Below, one piece after another: positions 1 to 9,725 of a stretch of 64,000 bases of DNA. Below the pieces are notes generated by a model. The model searched no databases. It was not told the origin of the DNA and saw only the letters and a program-made list of their open reading frames with translations. The DNA comes from Leucobacter sp042726155 (lineage in GTDB: Bacteria > Actinomycetota > Actinomycetes > Actinomycetales > Microbacteriaceae). The stretch is from the NCBI RefSeq assembly GCF_042726155.1, contig NZ_JBHXHV010000003.1, positions 62,001 to 126,000 of the forward strand, in the 5' to 3' direction. How positions within the stretch are numbered: the stretch's first letter is position 1; every line of letters starts with the position of its first letter. The position numbers and the translations under genes are program-made.

Positions 1-1713
1 ACTCGTCAGGTCAGGGTCGAAAAGCAGCACCTTGCAGCGGCCGAACTGCGGGAGGCGTTGGAGCCAGTCGCGGAAGTCGCGGCGGCACCCGCAGACGTAT
101 TGGCCGACGACATTCCGGGCAACGATTCCGTGGCCGAGGCCGAGGGCGCCGAGGAGGGCATCGCTGAGCAACTCATTGCCGGATCGCGACTTGCACTGAC
201 GGCGTCGCACGGCCCCGACCGCCTGCACACGGGTGAGTGGGTTGGGGGTTGGGCAGCGCAGCTCGCTCAAATTGCGATAGCCGTGCACCAGCGCGGCCGC
301 AGCGCGATTCTTATTGCACCCGACTATCGCGATCTCGATCAGCTACGCGACGCACTCGCAGCCCTGGGGCATGAAGACACCGTGCGCGTGGACTCGCGGC
401 AGTCGAACGCTGAGCGATACGCCGGATTCTTGCGCGCGCGTGATCCTGAGCCGCGCATTATTCTCGGCAACCGTTCGGCGGTGTACGCCCCGGCGCACGC
501 GCTCGGAGCGATTCTGATGTGGGATGACGGCGATCCGGTGCTCGCAGAGCCGCTCTCGCCCTACGTGCACGCCAGGGACGCGGCGCTCGTCCGCGCCGAG
601 CAGGAATCGGCGGGCCTGTTCTTCGCTGCTCACGCCCGCAGCGCGGAGGTGCAGCGCCTCGTTGACCTCGGTTACGTGCACGCGCAGCGCAATCCGCCCC
701 GGCGGGCGCGCATCGTGCACGCCGATGCCTCGCTCGCGCCCGACGCCTTTGCTGGCCGAGTGCCGGAGTTTGCCGCGCGCACCATCAGGGAAGGGCTGCG
801 TACGGGGCCGGTGCTTGTGCAGGTGGCGACCCCCGGGTACGCGCCTGTCGCCGTCTGTGAGAGCTGTGGCGACCTCGCGCGCTGCGGTGTTTGTACCGGG
901 CCAGTCGGATTCCGTGTGGTCGGGCGCGCGTCGTGCCGATGGTGCGGCGAATACGCGAGCGACTGGCATTGCCGCACGTGCGACGGGCGACGTCTCGTCG
1001 AACGTGGCATGGGGTCCGGCCGCACCGTCGAGCAGTTCGAGCGACAGTTCGAGGGTGCGCGCGTGTTGTTGAGTGACGGCGAACACCCGCGCGAACGCGT
1101 TGACGCCCGCCCCGCGATCGTGGTCGCGACTCGCGGAGCCGAACCACTTGCCGCCGGGGGGTACCGAGCAGTGGTGTTGCTCGACGCCGAACGGCTATTG
1201 AGTATCGAGACGCTCCGGGCCAGTGAAGACTGTCTGCGGTGGTGGGAGAACGCCGCCGCACTCACCGCGCCCGACGGTATCTGCCTGATGGCATCGGGCG
1301 GCGGGCCCGTTGTGCGGGCGTTCGTCACTGGACGGATCGATGAGTGGCTGCACGCGGAGCTGCGCGACCGGCAGGCCCTGCGATATCCGCCGGCGGTGCG
1401 AGTGGCGAGCGTGAGTGGCGGGCCCGACGAGGTCGAGCGTGCCCTCCATCAGCTTGACCAGATTCCCGGCGTCGACCACCTCGGCCCGACCGCGCTGCCC
1501 GCGGGTGGCGCCGCAAAAACACCGCCCGGGCTCGTCCGTGCGATCGTACGCTTTGATTACGGACACGGGGCGGAGGTCGCGAGCCGCCTGCGCGGAGCGC
1601 TCGTCGCGGACGCTGCTGGATCGGTCTCCCGCGCCCGCGGCCGCGCACCGGGACGGGCGCGGCCCGAAGCGCTGCGGCTTCGTTTCGACGACCGCGGTGT
1701 GTTCGACGGCTAA
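1..1713 (+). CDS. priA: Primosomal protein N' PriA, actinobacterial type (5' end outside window)
   Basis: The reading frame is open from the first base, so the N-terminus lies upstream of the window. PriA restarts stalled replication forks. The best landmark is the zinc-binding cysteine cluster encoded at about 855-995 (CESCG, CGVC, CRWCG, CRTCDG: eight cysteines in four pairs), which is characteristic of PriA. I see no Walker A P-loop in the visible part, which fits the actinobacterial form regarded as having lost helicase activity. The gene leads the priA-fmt-rsmB cluster common in this phylum. A 31-bp gap separates it from fmt. Confidence 0.88.
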   Translation, partial: TRQVRVEKQHLAAAELREALEPVAEVAAAPADVLADDIPGNDSVAEAEGAEEGIAEQLIAGSRLALTASHGPDRLHTGEWVGGWAAQLAQIAIAVHQRGRSAILIAPDYRDLDQLRDALAALGHEDTVRVDSRQSNAERYAGFLRARDPEPRIILGNRSAVYAPAHALGAILMWDDGDPVLAEPLSPYVHARDAALVRAEQESAGLFFAAHARSAEVQRLVDLGYVHAQRNPPRRARIVHADASLAPDAFAGRVPEFAARTIREGLRTGPVLVQVATPGYAPVAVCESCGDLARCGVCTGPVGFRVVGRASCRWCGEYASDWHCRTCDGRRLVERGMGSGRTVEQFERQFEGARVLLSDGEHPRERVDARPAIVVATRGAEPLAAGGYRAVVLLDAERLLSIETLRASEDCLRWWENAAALTAPDGICLMASGGGPVVRAFVTGRIDEWLHAELRDRQALRYPPAVRVASVSGGPDEVERALHQLDQIPGVDHLGPTALPAGGAAKTPPGLVRAIVRFDYGHGAEVASRLRGALVADAAGSVSRARGRAPGRARPEALRLRFDDRGVFDG

Positions 1714-1744
1714 CTCGCCACGCGCGAGATGGGAGAATGAACGG

Positions 1745-2674
1745 ATGCGTATCGTCTTCGCCGGAACTCCCGAGTTTGCCGTGCCCAGCCTGACCGCGCT
1801 GGTGTCAGCGGGTCACGACGTTGTCGGCGTCATCACCAGAGCGGATGCGCCCCTCGGGCGTAAGCGCGTGCTGACGCCCTCACCTGTTGCGCAAGCGGCT
1901 AAGGAGATCGGCATTCCGGTGCTGAAAGCGAATCGGCTCGACGAGGCGGCAACCGAGTGGGTGCGTACCCTCGCGCCCGAACTGGGCGTCATCGTGGCCT
2001 ACGGCGGGCTCGTGCGCGAGCCTCTGCTGAGCCTCCCGACCCACGGCTGGATCAACCTGCACTTTTCGGATCTCCCGCGGTGGCGCGGCGCTGCGCCGGT
2101 GCAGCGGGCGCTCGAAGCGGGGGAGCAGCGGCTCGGGGTCACGGTGTTCCGTCTGGTCGCGCCGCTCGACGCTGGTGACGTCATTACGCGCGACGCGCGC
2201 GAGTTCCCGGCGGGAACTACTGCGGGCGACGCGCTCACTGACCTTGCTACGTTCGGCACGGCAGCCCTCACAGCGGCTGTTGATGCGCTCGCTGCCGACC
2301 CCTCGGCCGGCACACCTCAGACGGGAGAGGCGAGCTACGCGCACAAACTCACACGCGAAGACGGACGCCTCGACCTCGCTCGCCCCGTCGACGAGGTGCT
2401 CGCGCACTGGGCCGGAATGACACCCGAACCTGGGGCGTACGCGCTGCACGACGGTGCGCCGCTCAAGCTGCACGAGTTGCGTAGCGTCGACGCCGAAAAC
2501 GAGGGCTCGGGTGGTGTGCCAGAGCCGGGCACGGTGACACTCGTGAACGGTGCCGCGGTGCTCGCGCTGCGCGGCGGGGCGCTTGAACTCGTGCGGGTGC
2601 AACCGGCCGGGAAATCTGCGATGGACGGGGCTGCGTGGTTACGCGGTCGTGACGGAAAGGCGGTGCTCGCGTGA
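1745..2674 (+). CDS. fmt: Methionyl-tRNA formyltransferase
   Basis: 309 aa, the normal length for Fmt, which formylates initiator Met-tRNA with 10-formyl-THF. The N-terminus MRIVFAGTPEFAVPSL is the classic Fmt start and fixes the ATG. The active-site region reads INLHFSDLPRWRGAAPVQ, containing the catalytic Asn and His; the LHFSDLP variant replaces the HGSLLP of enterobacteria. The C-terminal OB-like domain runs from about residue 205. The stop overlaps the GTG of rsmB by 4 bp, so the two are probably translationally coupled. Confidence 0.97.
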   Translation: MRIVFAGTPEFAVPSLTALVSAGHDVVGVITRADAPLGRKRVLTPSPVAQAAKEIGIPVLKANRLDEAATEWVRTLAPELGVIVAYGGLVREPLLSLPTHGWINLHFSDLPRWRGAAPVQRALEAGEQRLGVTVFRLVAPLDAGDVITRDAREFPAGTTAGDALTDLATFGTAALTAAVDALAADPSAGTPQTGEASYAHKLTREDGRLDLARPVDEVLAHWAGMTPEPGAYALHDGAPLKLHELRSVDAENEGSGGVPEPGTVTLVNGAAVLALRGGALELVRVQPAGKSAMDGAAWLRGRDGKAVLA

Positions 2675-4191
2675 GCGAAGCACGAAACAGCGGGCGTGGG
2701 GAGCGGCGCGGAAGCGCGCCGCGACGCGGTGATTCTGGCCGCGACCGCGGCGGTCGCGGTGGGAACGACCGTGACGGGCGTGGCCGCGAAGCGCGCGGCG
2801 GCGCCATTTCGCCCGCGCGTCTGGTCGCCTACGACGTGCTGCGCGATGTCGAAGACCGCGACGCATACGCGAATCTCGCCCTCCCGTCTCGCATCCGCGA
2901 GGCGGGCCTCGCCACCCGTGATGCGGGGCTCGCAACCGAGCTCGCGGCCGGAGCGCTGCGCTGGCAGGGGCGGTACGACCGCATCATCGAACTCGCCTCC
3001 GAGCGTGAGATCGATCGCATCGACGGTCGCACGCGCAATGTGCTGCGACTGGGTGCACATCAGCTGCTCGGTATGCGCACCGCCGCGCACGCCGCCGTGA
3101 ATGAGAGTGTAGAACTGCAGCGCAGGGTCGGTAACCGTGCAGCGGCCGGCTTTGTGAACGGTGTGCTCCGCACGATCGGGCGCACGCCGAACGAGGAGTG
3201 GGACGCGCGAATCGCGGAGAACGCGAAGAACGCCGATGACGCACTCGCCTCGCAGACCTCGCACCCGGCGTGGGTGATTCGCGCGCTGCGCGACGCGCTG
3301 CACGCTGAGGGACGCGACGCTGAGCTCAACGCACTGCTCGATGCCGACAACGTGGCGCCGCGCGTCAGCCTGGCGATCCTGCCGGGTGCCGGTGTGACCG
3401 CGGCCGACGTTGTCGATCGCGATGCGGACACGGGTATGACGCTCACCGGCCCGTCGCCGCTGGGCGTGGAAACCGGCGGCGGCGATCCCGCGCGCGCAAT
3501 TGCGGCCGCGGGAGCGTGGCGCGGCTACGCTCGCGTGCAGGATCAGGGCTCGCAACTTGCAGCTCTCGCGCTTACCAGAGCCCGCCCGGTGCGTCCGGGC
3601 GAGCGGTGGCTTGACCTGTGCGCGGGCCCCGGTGGCAAGACCGCCGTGCTCGCCGCGGAGGCCATCGCTGGCGATGCGACGGTGCGCGCAAATGAGGTAG
3701 CTGAGCATCGCGCAGAGCTTGTGCGGCGCTCGGTCGAAGGACTGTCTGAAGTCGTCGATGTGGTGTCGTTCGATGGCCGCGACAGTGCGGCGTACGGCGG
3801 CGAACTGTTTGATCGCATTTTGGTTGACGCGCCGTGCTCGGGGCTCGGCGCGCTCAGGCGGCGACCTGAGGCGCGCTGGCGTAAACAGCCCTCAGACCTG
3901 CCCGATCTCACGCGATTGCAGGCGGAGCTGCTCGAATCAGCGGTGGCGCACGTCGCGCCGGGCGGAGTGGTCGCGTACATCACCTGCTCCCCGCACATCG
4001 CTGAAACCCGCGTGATTGTGGATCGGCTGCTGCGCGGCCACCCCGAACTCACTGAGATCGACGCGCGGGCTGTGGTGCAGGAGGTTGCACGCGGCGACGT
4101 CGATCTGCCGGGGAGCGCCCTGAGCGCGCAACTCTGGCCGCACCGGCATGGCACCGACGCCATGTTCATCTCATTGCTCGAGCGGACGTAA
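2671..4191 (+). CDS. rsmB: 16S rRNA (cytosine-967-C5)-methyltransferase (RsmB/NOP family)
   Basis: 506 aa. A basic Gly/Arg-rich tail of about 40 residues precedes a NusB-like RNA-binding domain (about 45-170). The Rossmann methyltransferase domain follows. It has a SAM-binding motif (DLCAGPGGKT, about 315), motif IV DAPCSGLG (about 386) and the catalytic-cysteine motif TCSPH (about 438). These are the two cysteines of m5C RNA methyltransferases. The GTG start overlaps the fmt stop by 4 bp (GTGA). The target base is inferred from family membership and the fmt-linked position. Confidence 0.93.
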   Translation: MSEARNSGRGERRGSAPRRGDSGRDRGGRGGNDRDGRGREARGGAISPARLVAYDVLRDVEDRDAYANLALPSRIREAGLATRDAGLATELAAGALRWQGRYDRIIELASEREIDRIDGRTRNVLRLGAHQLLGMRTAAHAAVNESVELQRRVGNRAAAGFVNGVLRTIGRTPNEEWDARIAENAKNADDALASQTSHPAWVIRALRDALHAEGRDAELNALLDADNVAPRVSLAILPGAGVTAADVVDRDADTGMTLTGPSPLGVETGGGDPARAIAAAGAWRGYARVQDQGSQLAALALTRARPVRPGERWLDLCAGPGGKTAVLAAEAIAGDATVRANEVAEHRAELVRRSVEGLSEVVDVVSFDGRDSAAYGGELFDRILVDAPCSGLGALRRRPEARWRKQPSDLPDLTRLQAELLESAVAHVAPGGVVAYITCSPHIAETRVIVDRLLRGHPELTEIDARAVVQEVARGDVDLPGSALSAQLWPHRHGTDAMFISLLERT

Positions 4192-4196
4192 CCGCG

Positions 4197-6119
4197 GTGC
4201 GCGCCGCCGTCAGGGCCTACCCTCTCGTGTTCGCCACACTCATCGTGGCGGCTGGCGGGCTGGTGCTGCTCGCGACTCCGGCGCGTGGTGTGGTGCCGTG
4301 GATCATCGGAGGATATGCCCTCGCGATCGCTGCGTGGGAGGCTGTTGGGATGGTTCGTCAGCTCCTCTCGGGGCGAGCTGGCCTCGACATTTTGGCGGTC
4401 ACCGCGATCACCGCGGCGGCACTCGTGGGCGAGCACTGGGCCGCGCTGGTCGTGGTGCTGATGCTCACGGGCGGCGCCGCGCTCGAAGACTACGCCGAGA
4501 ACCGCTCGAAGCGCGAGCTCACCGCGCTGCTGCGGAAGGCGCCGCAGCAGGCGACGCGCGTGCAAGATGAAGGCGGCTGCAGCGCCGGTTCGGCAACGGA
4601 GCTCGTGACTGAGGACGTGCCAGTCGAAGCCGTCAACGTCGGCGATTTGCTTCTCGTACGACCGGGTGCCGTGGTGCCCGTTGACTCGGTGCTGGTATCA
4701 ACGTACGCCGTGTTCGACGAGTCGTCGCTCACCGGGGAGAGTCTCCCCGTCGAGCGCGCTGCAGGCGAGAAGGTCGCGAGTGGGGCGGTCAATGGCGCGA
4801 CAGCGGTCACGATGCGGGCGAGTGCGCTTGCCTCTGCGAGCGAGTACCAGCAAATCGTGCGACTGGTTGAGCAAGCTGCTGGCAGCAAAGCGAAAGTGGT
4901 GCGGCTCGCCGACCGGTACGCGGTGCCCTTCACGGTGCTGTCCCTCGTCATTGCGGGACTGGCGTGGGCGATCAGCGGTGAAGCCGTCAGGTTCGCTGAG
5001 GTACTGGTGGTGGCAACGCCCTGCCCACTGCTGATCGCCGCGCCGGTCGCGTTTCTCGGTGGGATGAGCCGCGCCGCGCGATTCGGTCTCATCGTGAAGG
5101 GTGGCGGCACGCTTGAGCAGCTCTCGCGTGCCCGCTCAGCCGCGTTCGATAAAACGGGCACGATCACTTCTGGGCGGCCTGTGCTCGAACGCGTCGTGCC
5201 GCAGTCCGGGTTTGACGATGACACCGTGCTGCGTCTCGCCGCGTCGGCCGAGGTGTTTTCGTCGCACGTGCTGGCCGAATCGGTGGTTGCGTCTGCGAAA
5301 CGACAGGGACTGACGCTGCTCGATGCTGCCGCGGCTGAGGAGGTCGCCACCAACGGTGTCGCCGCAACGCTGGTGGTACCGGGTCAGCAGGCACAGATCA
5401 CAGCTCGGGTCGGCAAACCGGCTTGGCTGCGCGAGTTCGCACCCGACCTCACACCGGTGACGCTGGAACCGGGCGAGCTCGCGATTTACGTCGCCTCAGA
5501 CGACCGCTTTGCCGGCGCGATCGTGATGCGCGACCAGGTGCGCGAGGAAGCCGCCGGAGCACTGCGCGAGCTCGCCCAGCTCGGCGTCACACGCACGCTC
5601 ATGGTGACGGGCGATGTTGCAGCCACCGCAGCTCCGATTGCGGCAGGGCTCGGCATCAGCGAGGTCCACGCCGAGTGTCGCCCAGCAGACAAGGTGCGCA
5701 TCATCAGTGATGTACAGCCCCGCCCGCTGATCATGGTCGGCGACGGTCTGAACGACGCGCCGGTGCTGGCGGCAGCCGATATCGGCTTCGCGATGGGCGC
5801 GCGTGGTGCGACCGCTGCGAGCGAATCCGCTGACATCGTGAATCGCTTCGACACGCTCCTATCGCTGCCGCGCGCGGTGCGCATTGGCAAAGACACGGTG
5901 CGCATTGCGCTGCAGAGTATTTGGCTCGGTATCATCATCAGCGTCGCGCTCATGCTCGTCGCCGCCTTCGGATTTCTGCCGGCGCTGATTGGTGCCTGGT
6001 TGCAGGAGGTCGTGGACCTTGTGGCGATTCTGGGCGCTCTGCGGGCGGTGGGCCCGCGAGCAGAGCGCTCCGCGCGCGCCGCGCGGGGCGAGCGGGGCGA
6101 TCTCGCGTTCCAGAGCTAG
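4197..6119 (+). CDS. Heavy-metal P1B-type ATPase with a TPC motif
   Basis: 640 aa membrane ATPase beginning at a GTG 5 bp after rsmB. Visible P-type signatures are TGES of the actuator domain (about 178), the phosphorylation motif DKTGT (about 318) and GDGLNDAP (about 515). The transmembrane metal-binding motif reads ATPCPLLIAAP (about 272). This is TPC rather than the CPC of Cu/Zn pumps or the SPC of Co pumps, placing it in or near the P1B-5 group, whose substrates are poorly defined (Ni/Fe have been proposed for some). No N-terminal heavy-metal-associated domain and no C-terminal hemerythrin domain are present. Substrate unknown; efflux is likely. Confidence 0.88.
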   Translation: MRAAVRAYPLVFATLIVAAGGLVLLATPARGVVPWIIGGYALAIAAWEAVGMVRQLLSGRAGLDILAVTAITAAALVGEHWAALVVVLMLTGGAALEDYAENRSKRELTALLRKAPQQATRVQDEGGCSAGSATELVTEDVPVEAVNVGDLLLVRPGAVVPVDSVLVSTYAVFDESSLTGESLPVERAAGEKVASGAVNGATAVTMRASALASASEYQQIVRLVEQAAGSKAKVVRLADRYAVPFTVLSLVIAGLAWAISGEAVRFAEVLVVATPCPLLIAAPVAFLGGMSRAARFGLIVKGGGTLEQLSRARSAAFDKTGTITSGRPVLERVVPQSGFDDDTVLRLAASAEVFSSHVLAESVVASAKRQGLTLLDAAAAEEVATNGVAATLVVPGQQAQITARVGKPAWLREFAPDLTPVTLEPGELAIYVASDDRFAGAIVMRDQVREEAAGALRELAQLGVTRTLMVTGDVAATAAPIAAGLGISEVHAECRPADKVRIISDVQPRPLIMVGDGLNDAPVLAAADIGFAMGARGATAASESADIVNRFDTLLSLPRAVRIGKDTVRIALQSIWLGIIISVALMLVAAFGFLPALIGAWLQEVVDLVAILGALRAVGPRAERSARAARGERGDLAFQS

Positions 6120-6151
6120 TGCATGTCGATGGACGCGCTTACCCTGAGACC

Positions 6152-7528
6152 ATGACTTCTTCCGTATTGACGTCTCCGCCCGGAGGCATGCGCACGTTTA
6201 TCCACGTGCTCGTCAATACGGCGGTCGCCAACCTGACTACGAATTTTCTCTGGTTCGCTGTGGTGTTCTGGGTGTATCTCGAGACGCGAAGCATATTGGC
6301 GACCGGAGTGCTCGGCGGCGTGTACATGATCTTGATCGCCGCGTGCTCGATGTGGTTCGGGTCGCTCGTAGATCGGCTCCGCAAACAGCGGGTGATGCTG
6401 ATCTCGGCGTCGCTCTCACTCATCGCATTCGTCACCGGCTGCGTGATATTTTTTGTCGTGCCGAGCGGCGAATTACTTCGGCTCGACCGACCGTGGTTCT
6501 GGCTGTTCACGCTTGTCGTATTGGCCGGGTGTGTCGTTGAAGTGCTGCGCAATCTCGCTCTCGCCACGACGGTGACGTTGCTCGTGCCCGTTGAACGTCA
6601 CGCGAACGCGAACGGACTCGTGGGCACAGTGCAGGGCCTCGCGTTCATCGCAACGAGCGTGTTCAGCGGGCTCTCGGTGGGGTTTCTCGGCATGGGAGGC
6701 ACCATCATCATCGCCACCGTGGTCGTGGGCCTGCCGATCTTTCACTTACTGAGTCTGCGTATTCCCGAACCCGAGATCGTGCACGACCCGAACCGTAGCG
6801 CAGTCGACTTTCGGGGCGGAATGGCGGCGCTTGTCGCGGTGCCCGGGCTCGTCGCTCTCGTCATTTTTTCGACGCTCAACAATCTCTCCGGCGGCGTCTT
6901 CATGGCGCTGCTCGACCCCTACGGTCTTGAATTGTTCCCTGTAGAGGTTTGGGGCATCGTCTTCGGAGTCGCGTCGACCGGTTTCATCGTCGGCGGCGTT
7001 GTGGTTGCGAAATGGGGACTTGGTAAGAATCCCGTGCGGACGATGTTGGTGCTCGCCGGGCTGCTCGGGGTACTCGGCATGGTCTTCACGGTGCGCGATT
7101 GGCCGTGGTTGTTCATCACCGGAATCTGGTTGTTCATGGCAATCATGCCCGCGGTCGAGGCCGCAGAGCAGACGGTCATTCAGCGCGTCGTGCCGTTTGA
7201 TAAGCAGGGTCGGGTGTTCGGGCTCGCGATGACGTTTGAAGCTGCTGCGGCACCGATTACGTCGCTCTTGATCGCCCCCATCGCGGAATTTTGGATCGTG
7301 CCGTACATGCGCACCTCGGCGGGTACCGCGCGCTGGGGGTGGTTGCTCGGTGAGGGTGAGAGCCGCGGAATCGCCTTGATCTTCGTCTGGGCTGGCGCAG
7401 CGCTGGTGCTCATCGCGGCTGGCGCCTTTCTCACGAAGTCGTATCGGTCGCTCTCGCGGAGTTACGCTGGTGCCGACTCCCGCGAAGCACCGGCTACTTC
7501 CAGTCCACCCGCAACTCCTCAGCACTGA
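6152..7528 (+). CDS. MFS transporter
   Basis: 458 aa with about 12 hydrophobic segments typical of a major facilitator exporter of the tetracycline/macrolide-efflux type. The ATG at 6152 is chosen because a TACCCT box (6140-6145) ends 6 nt before it, the leaderless arrangement seen throughout this window; the frame stays open upstream without a good ribosome-binding site. A motif-A-like loop (WFGSLVDRLRKQRVM) follows the second segment. The 3' end overlaps the convergent gene at 7494 by 35 bp. Substrate cannot be assigned. Confidence 0.88.
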   Translation: MTSSVLTSPPGGMRTFIHVLVNTAVANLTTNFLWFAVVFWVYLETRSILATGVLGGVYMILIAACSMWFGSLVDRLRKQRVMLISASLSLIAFVTGCVIFFVVPSGELLRLDRPWFWLFTLVVLAGCVVEVLRNLALATTVTLLVPVERHANANGLVGTVQGLAFIATSVFSGLSVGFLGMGGTIIIATVVVGLPIFHLLSLRIPEPEIVHDPNRSAVDFRGGMAALVAVPGLVALVIFSTLNNLSGGVFMALLDPYGLELFPVEVWGIVFGVASTGFIVGGVVVAKWGLGKNPVRTMLVLAGLLGVLGMVFTVRDWPWLFITGIWLFMAIMPAVEAAEQTVIQRVVPFDKQGRVFGLAMTFEAAAAPITSLLIAPIAEFWIVPYMRTSAGTARWGWLLGEGESRGIALIFVWAGAALVLIAAGAFLTKSYRSLSRSYAGADSREAPATSSPPATPQH

Positions 7529-8951
7529 AGTCGACCTCGGGTCGCAGCGAGGAGGGTCCGCTGCTCGTCAGCTCCGACCGTCGCTTCTCCCCGTTGAGCT
7601 CGACGTCGAGCTCAACGTCTGCGTAGAAGAAGTTGAAGGCTGTCATGCGGGAGGGCGGATCGTACGTCGTCGTCGGATTGAGCGAGCCGAGGTCCGTGCG
7701 GCTATCGGACCGAAGCGTGCGCTTAACGGTGCCGTCGATGCTCTGAGAGCCGTCGGAAAACTCAGCGGGGAGATCCATGCCGCACGGCGTGCTGAGCGAC
7801 GTCATCGCGAGGCACGAGTCAAGCGACTCGCTCACGAGACGCCGAAACTCCGTGACACCGGCCTCGCTGAGCTGCGGTTCGCCCCCGGCCAACTCGGTAA
7901 TAGTCGCATCGTCACCAAAGTTGAGTAGGCCATCGGTTCCCGGCGCGAGCATCCACTTGGAGTCCACGGTGACCGGGTAGGCGATAGGGAAGGCATCGGT
8001 CGACGAATCCACCGTAGCCCCGGCGATTCGGAGACCCGCGCCTTCGTAGCCGTCGGGGTACACGCTCACCGCTGTGTTGCCGAGCGCCCACTCGTCGGAG
8101 TAGTCCCAGAGATAGTAGTCATGGGTCACTGTCTCGTCGCCGACATCGTAAGTCGCAGTCACGATCACATCGCCAAAGTCCTCAGAAGGACGACCCTCGT
8201 CGGTCGAAATATGAGTGATGGGGGCTGCCTCGATCGCTCTGGTGACAGCTTCATCCGTCATCAGGGGGCTGGCGTCGCTGATGTTGCCCAGTTTCCTTGC
8301 TGTGTCACCCTCGCCCTCCGAAAGTGCGTACAGAAACGACTCGACGACCTCACTCGCGGTGGTCTCCTTCGTCGACAGGTCGAGATCGCCTGAGGTCGAT
8401 TCACTGAAATCATCCGAGGTCGTGAAATCGGGGTCTGGGGCGGTCGAAGCGTCGTCCGCGCTGAGAAAACTGAACCCCACGATCCCGATGATGACGGCGA
8501 CCACGGCGAATCCGACCCAGCCGAGCGCGCCTGAGCGCGACTTTTCGCCCGTCTGTACATCTGGCTTCGGCGTCGGGCGCGGCACGGTTGGCCGCGGCGC
8601 GGGCGCGGGAAGGGGCGCGGGCGTCAGTGGCGGTGCCATCGAAGCAGTTGGAGCAGAGAAGTCGGGCTCCACTGACTCGGGCGGTGCCGTGACCGCCGGC
8701 TGAAGGTCGCCAGCGGGCGGCGGCGTCGCGGCGAGTGGGGGCGCTGTCAGCTCGGGCGGCGGTGGAGTCGTGGTCTCCGGAGTTGCCGCGGGGGCGAGCT
8801 CGTCGAGCAAACCAGGCAGCGCGGTGAATCCCTCGGGCAAACGCAGCTCGGGCGGGCGCAATCCCGGCGCCGGCGTGAGCCCCGCCGACGGCGCGAGGCC
8901 GCGAGGCGGCTCTGAGGTCGGCTGCGGCTCTGCAGCTTCCGGCTCGTTCAT
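7494..8951 (-). CDS. Membrane-anchored protein with a proline-rich cytoplasmic tail (hypothetical)
   Basis: 485 aa, family not recognised. Residues 1-140 are Pro/Ala/Glu-rich and probably disordered. One transmembrane helix lies at about 143-163. An acidic Ser/Asp linker follows, then an extracytoplasmic region of about 280 residues with two cysteines (SLDSCLAMTSLSTPCGM) that could form a disulphide. This type II topology resembles actinobacterial envelope proteins of unknown role. The long frame stays open to 9992, but the ATG at 8951 fits because TAGGCT (8959-8964, minus strand) lies 7 nt upstream; the upstream part would overlap rpe. It is convergent with and overlaps the MFS gene. Confidence 0.82.
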   Translation of the reverse strand: MNEPEAAEPQPTSEPPRGLAPSAGLTPAPGLRPPELRLPEGFTALPGLLDELAPAATPETTTPPPPELTAPPLAATPPPAGDLQPAVTAPPESVEPDFSAPTASMAPPLTPAPLPAPAPRPTVPRPTPKPDVQTGEKSRSGALGWVGFAVVAVIIGIVGFSFLSADDASTAPDPDFTTSDDFSESTSGDLDLSTKETTASEVVESFLYALSEGEGDTARKLGNISDASPLMTDEAVTRAIEAAPITHISTDEGRPSEDFGDVIVTATYDVGDETVTHDYYLWDYSDEWALGNTAVSVYPDGYEGAGLRIAGATVDSSTDAFPIAYPVTVDSKWMLAPGTDGLLNFGDDATITELAGGEPQLSEAGVTEFRRLVSESLDSCLAMTSLSTPCGMDLPAEFSDGSQSIDGTVKRTLRSDSRTDLGSLNPTTTYDPPSRMTAFNFFYADVELDVELNGEKRRSELTSSGPSSLRPEVDFSAEELRVDWK

Positions 8952-8996
8952 GACTCCCAGCCTAGGCGTTCTGCCGGAGGTCGTAGGCTGTTCTCC

Positions 8997-9659
8997 GTGA
9001 CCGCGCAGCGCATCAACCCCAGCATCCTGTCCGCCGACTTCGTCAATCTGCAGTCTGAACTTGAGGCGATTCGTTCTGCCGACCTCGTGCACGTTGACGT
9101 GATGGATAACCACTTCGTGCCGAACCTCACGATGGGCCCTCCCATCGTGAAGCGCATTCAGGCCGTATCGCCGGTGCCGCTCGACGTGCACCTCATGATC
9201 TCCGACGCGGACCGTTGGGCGCCCGGATACGCCGAACTCGGCGCCTACTCGGTGACGTTTCACGCGGAGGCGGCGGCTGATCCGGTGGCGCTCGCACGCC
9301 GCCTCCGCGACATCGGCGCCCGCGCAGGGATCGCGCTCAAGCCGGGCACCGATCCGGAGCCGTATCTCGAGCTGCTCCCCGAGTTCGATCAGGTGCTGGT
9401 GATGACCGTTGAGCCCGGCTTCGGCGGCCAGACGTTCATGCACGACACGATGCCGAAGCTGCGCCGTTTCGCTGACGCAAAGGCGCGGCTCGGCCTGGAC
9501 CTCTGGCTGCAGGTCGACGGCGGCATCACGGTCGACACGATCGGGATCGCGGCCGCGGCAGGCGCCGACACGTTTGTCGCCGGGTCTGCGGTGTACGGCG
9601 GCGTGCCCGAACAGCGCATCGCCGAGCTGCGCACCGCGGCGTCCGCCCACGCACACTGA
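8997..9659 (+). CDS. rpe: Ribulose-phosphate 3-epimerase
   Basis: 220 aa TIM-barrel enzyme of the pentose phosphate pathway, interconverting ribulose-5-P and xylulose-5-P. Family signatures are NPSILSADF at the N-terminus, HVDVMDNHFVPNLTMGP with the catalytic/metal Asp (D34), VHLMI, and VDGGI near the C-terminus. The GTG start is supported by TAGGCT at 8984-8989, 7 nt upstream, which implies a leaderless mRNA. It is divergent from the gene ending at 7494 and precedes hisE, as in many actinobacteria. Confidence 0.97.
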   Translation: MTAQRINPSILSADFVNLQSELEAIRSADLVHVDVMDNHFVPNLTMGPPIVKRIQAVSPVPLDVHLMISDADRWAPGYAELGAYSVTFHAEAAADPVALARRLRDIGARAGIALKPGTDPEPYLELLPEFDQVLVMTVEPGFGGQTFMHDTMPKLRRFADAKARLGLDLWLQVDGGITVDTIGIAAAAGADTFVAGSAVYGGVPEQRIAELRTAASAHAH

Positions 9660-9725
9660 CCGCTTCACAGGCCTCGCGATCCGGCGCCTGATCGAATCAT
9701 CCCAGAGACCCGGTAGGCTGTTCAC

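Noticed and set aside
2335..3708. Long minus-strand ORF (457 codons) antisense to fmt and rsmB
   Set aside because: Shadow of two well-supported genes; Arg-rich, low-complexity translation with no domain and no start signals. Such antisense ORFs are common in high-GC DNA.
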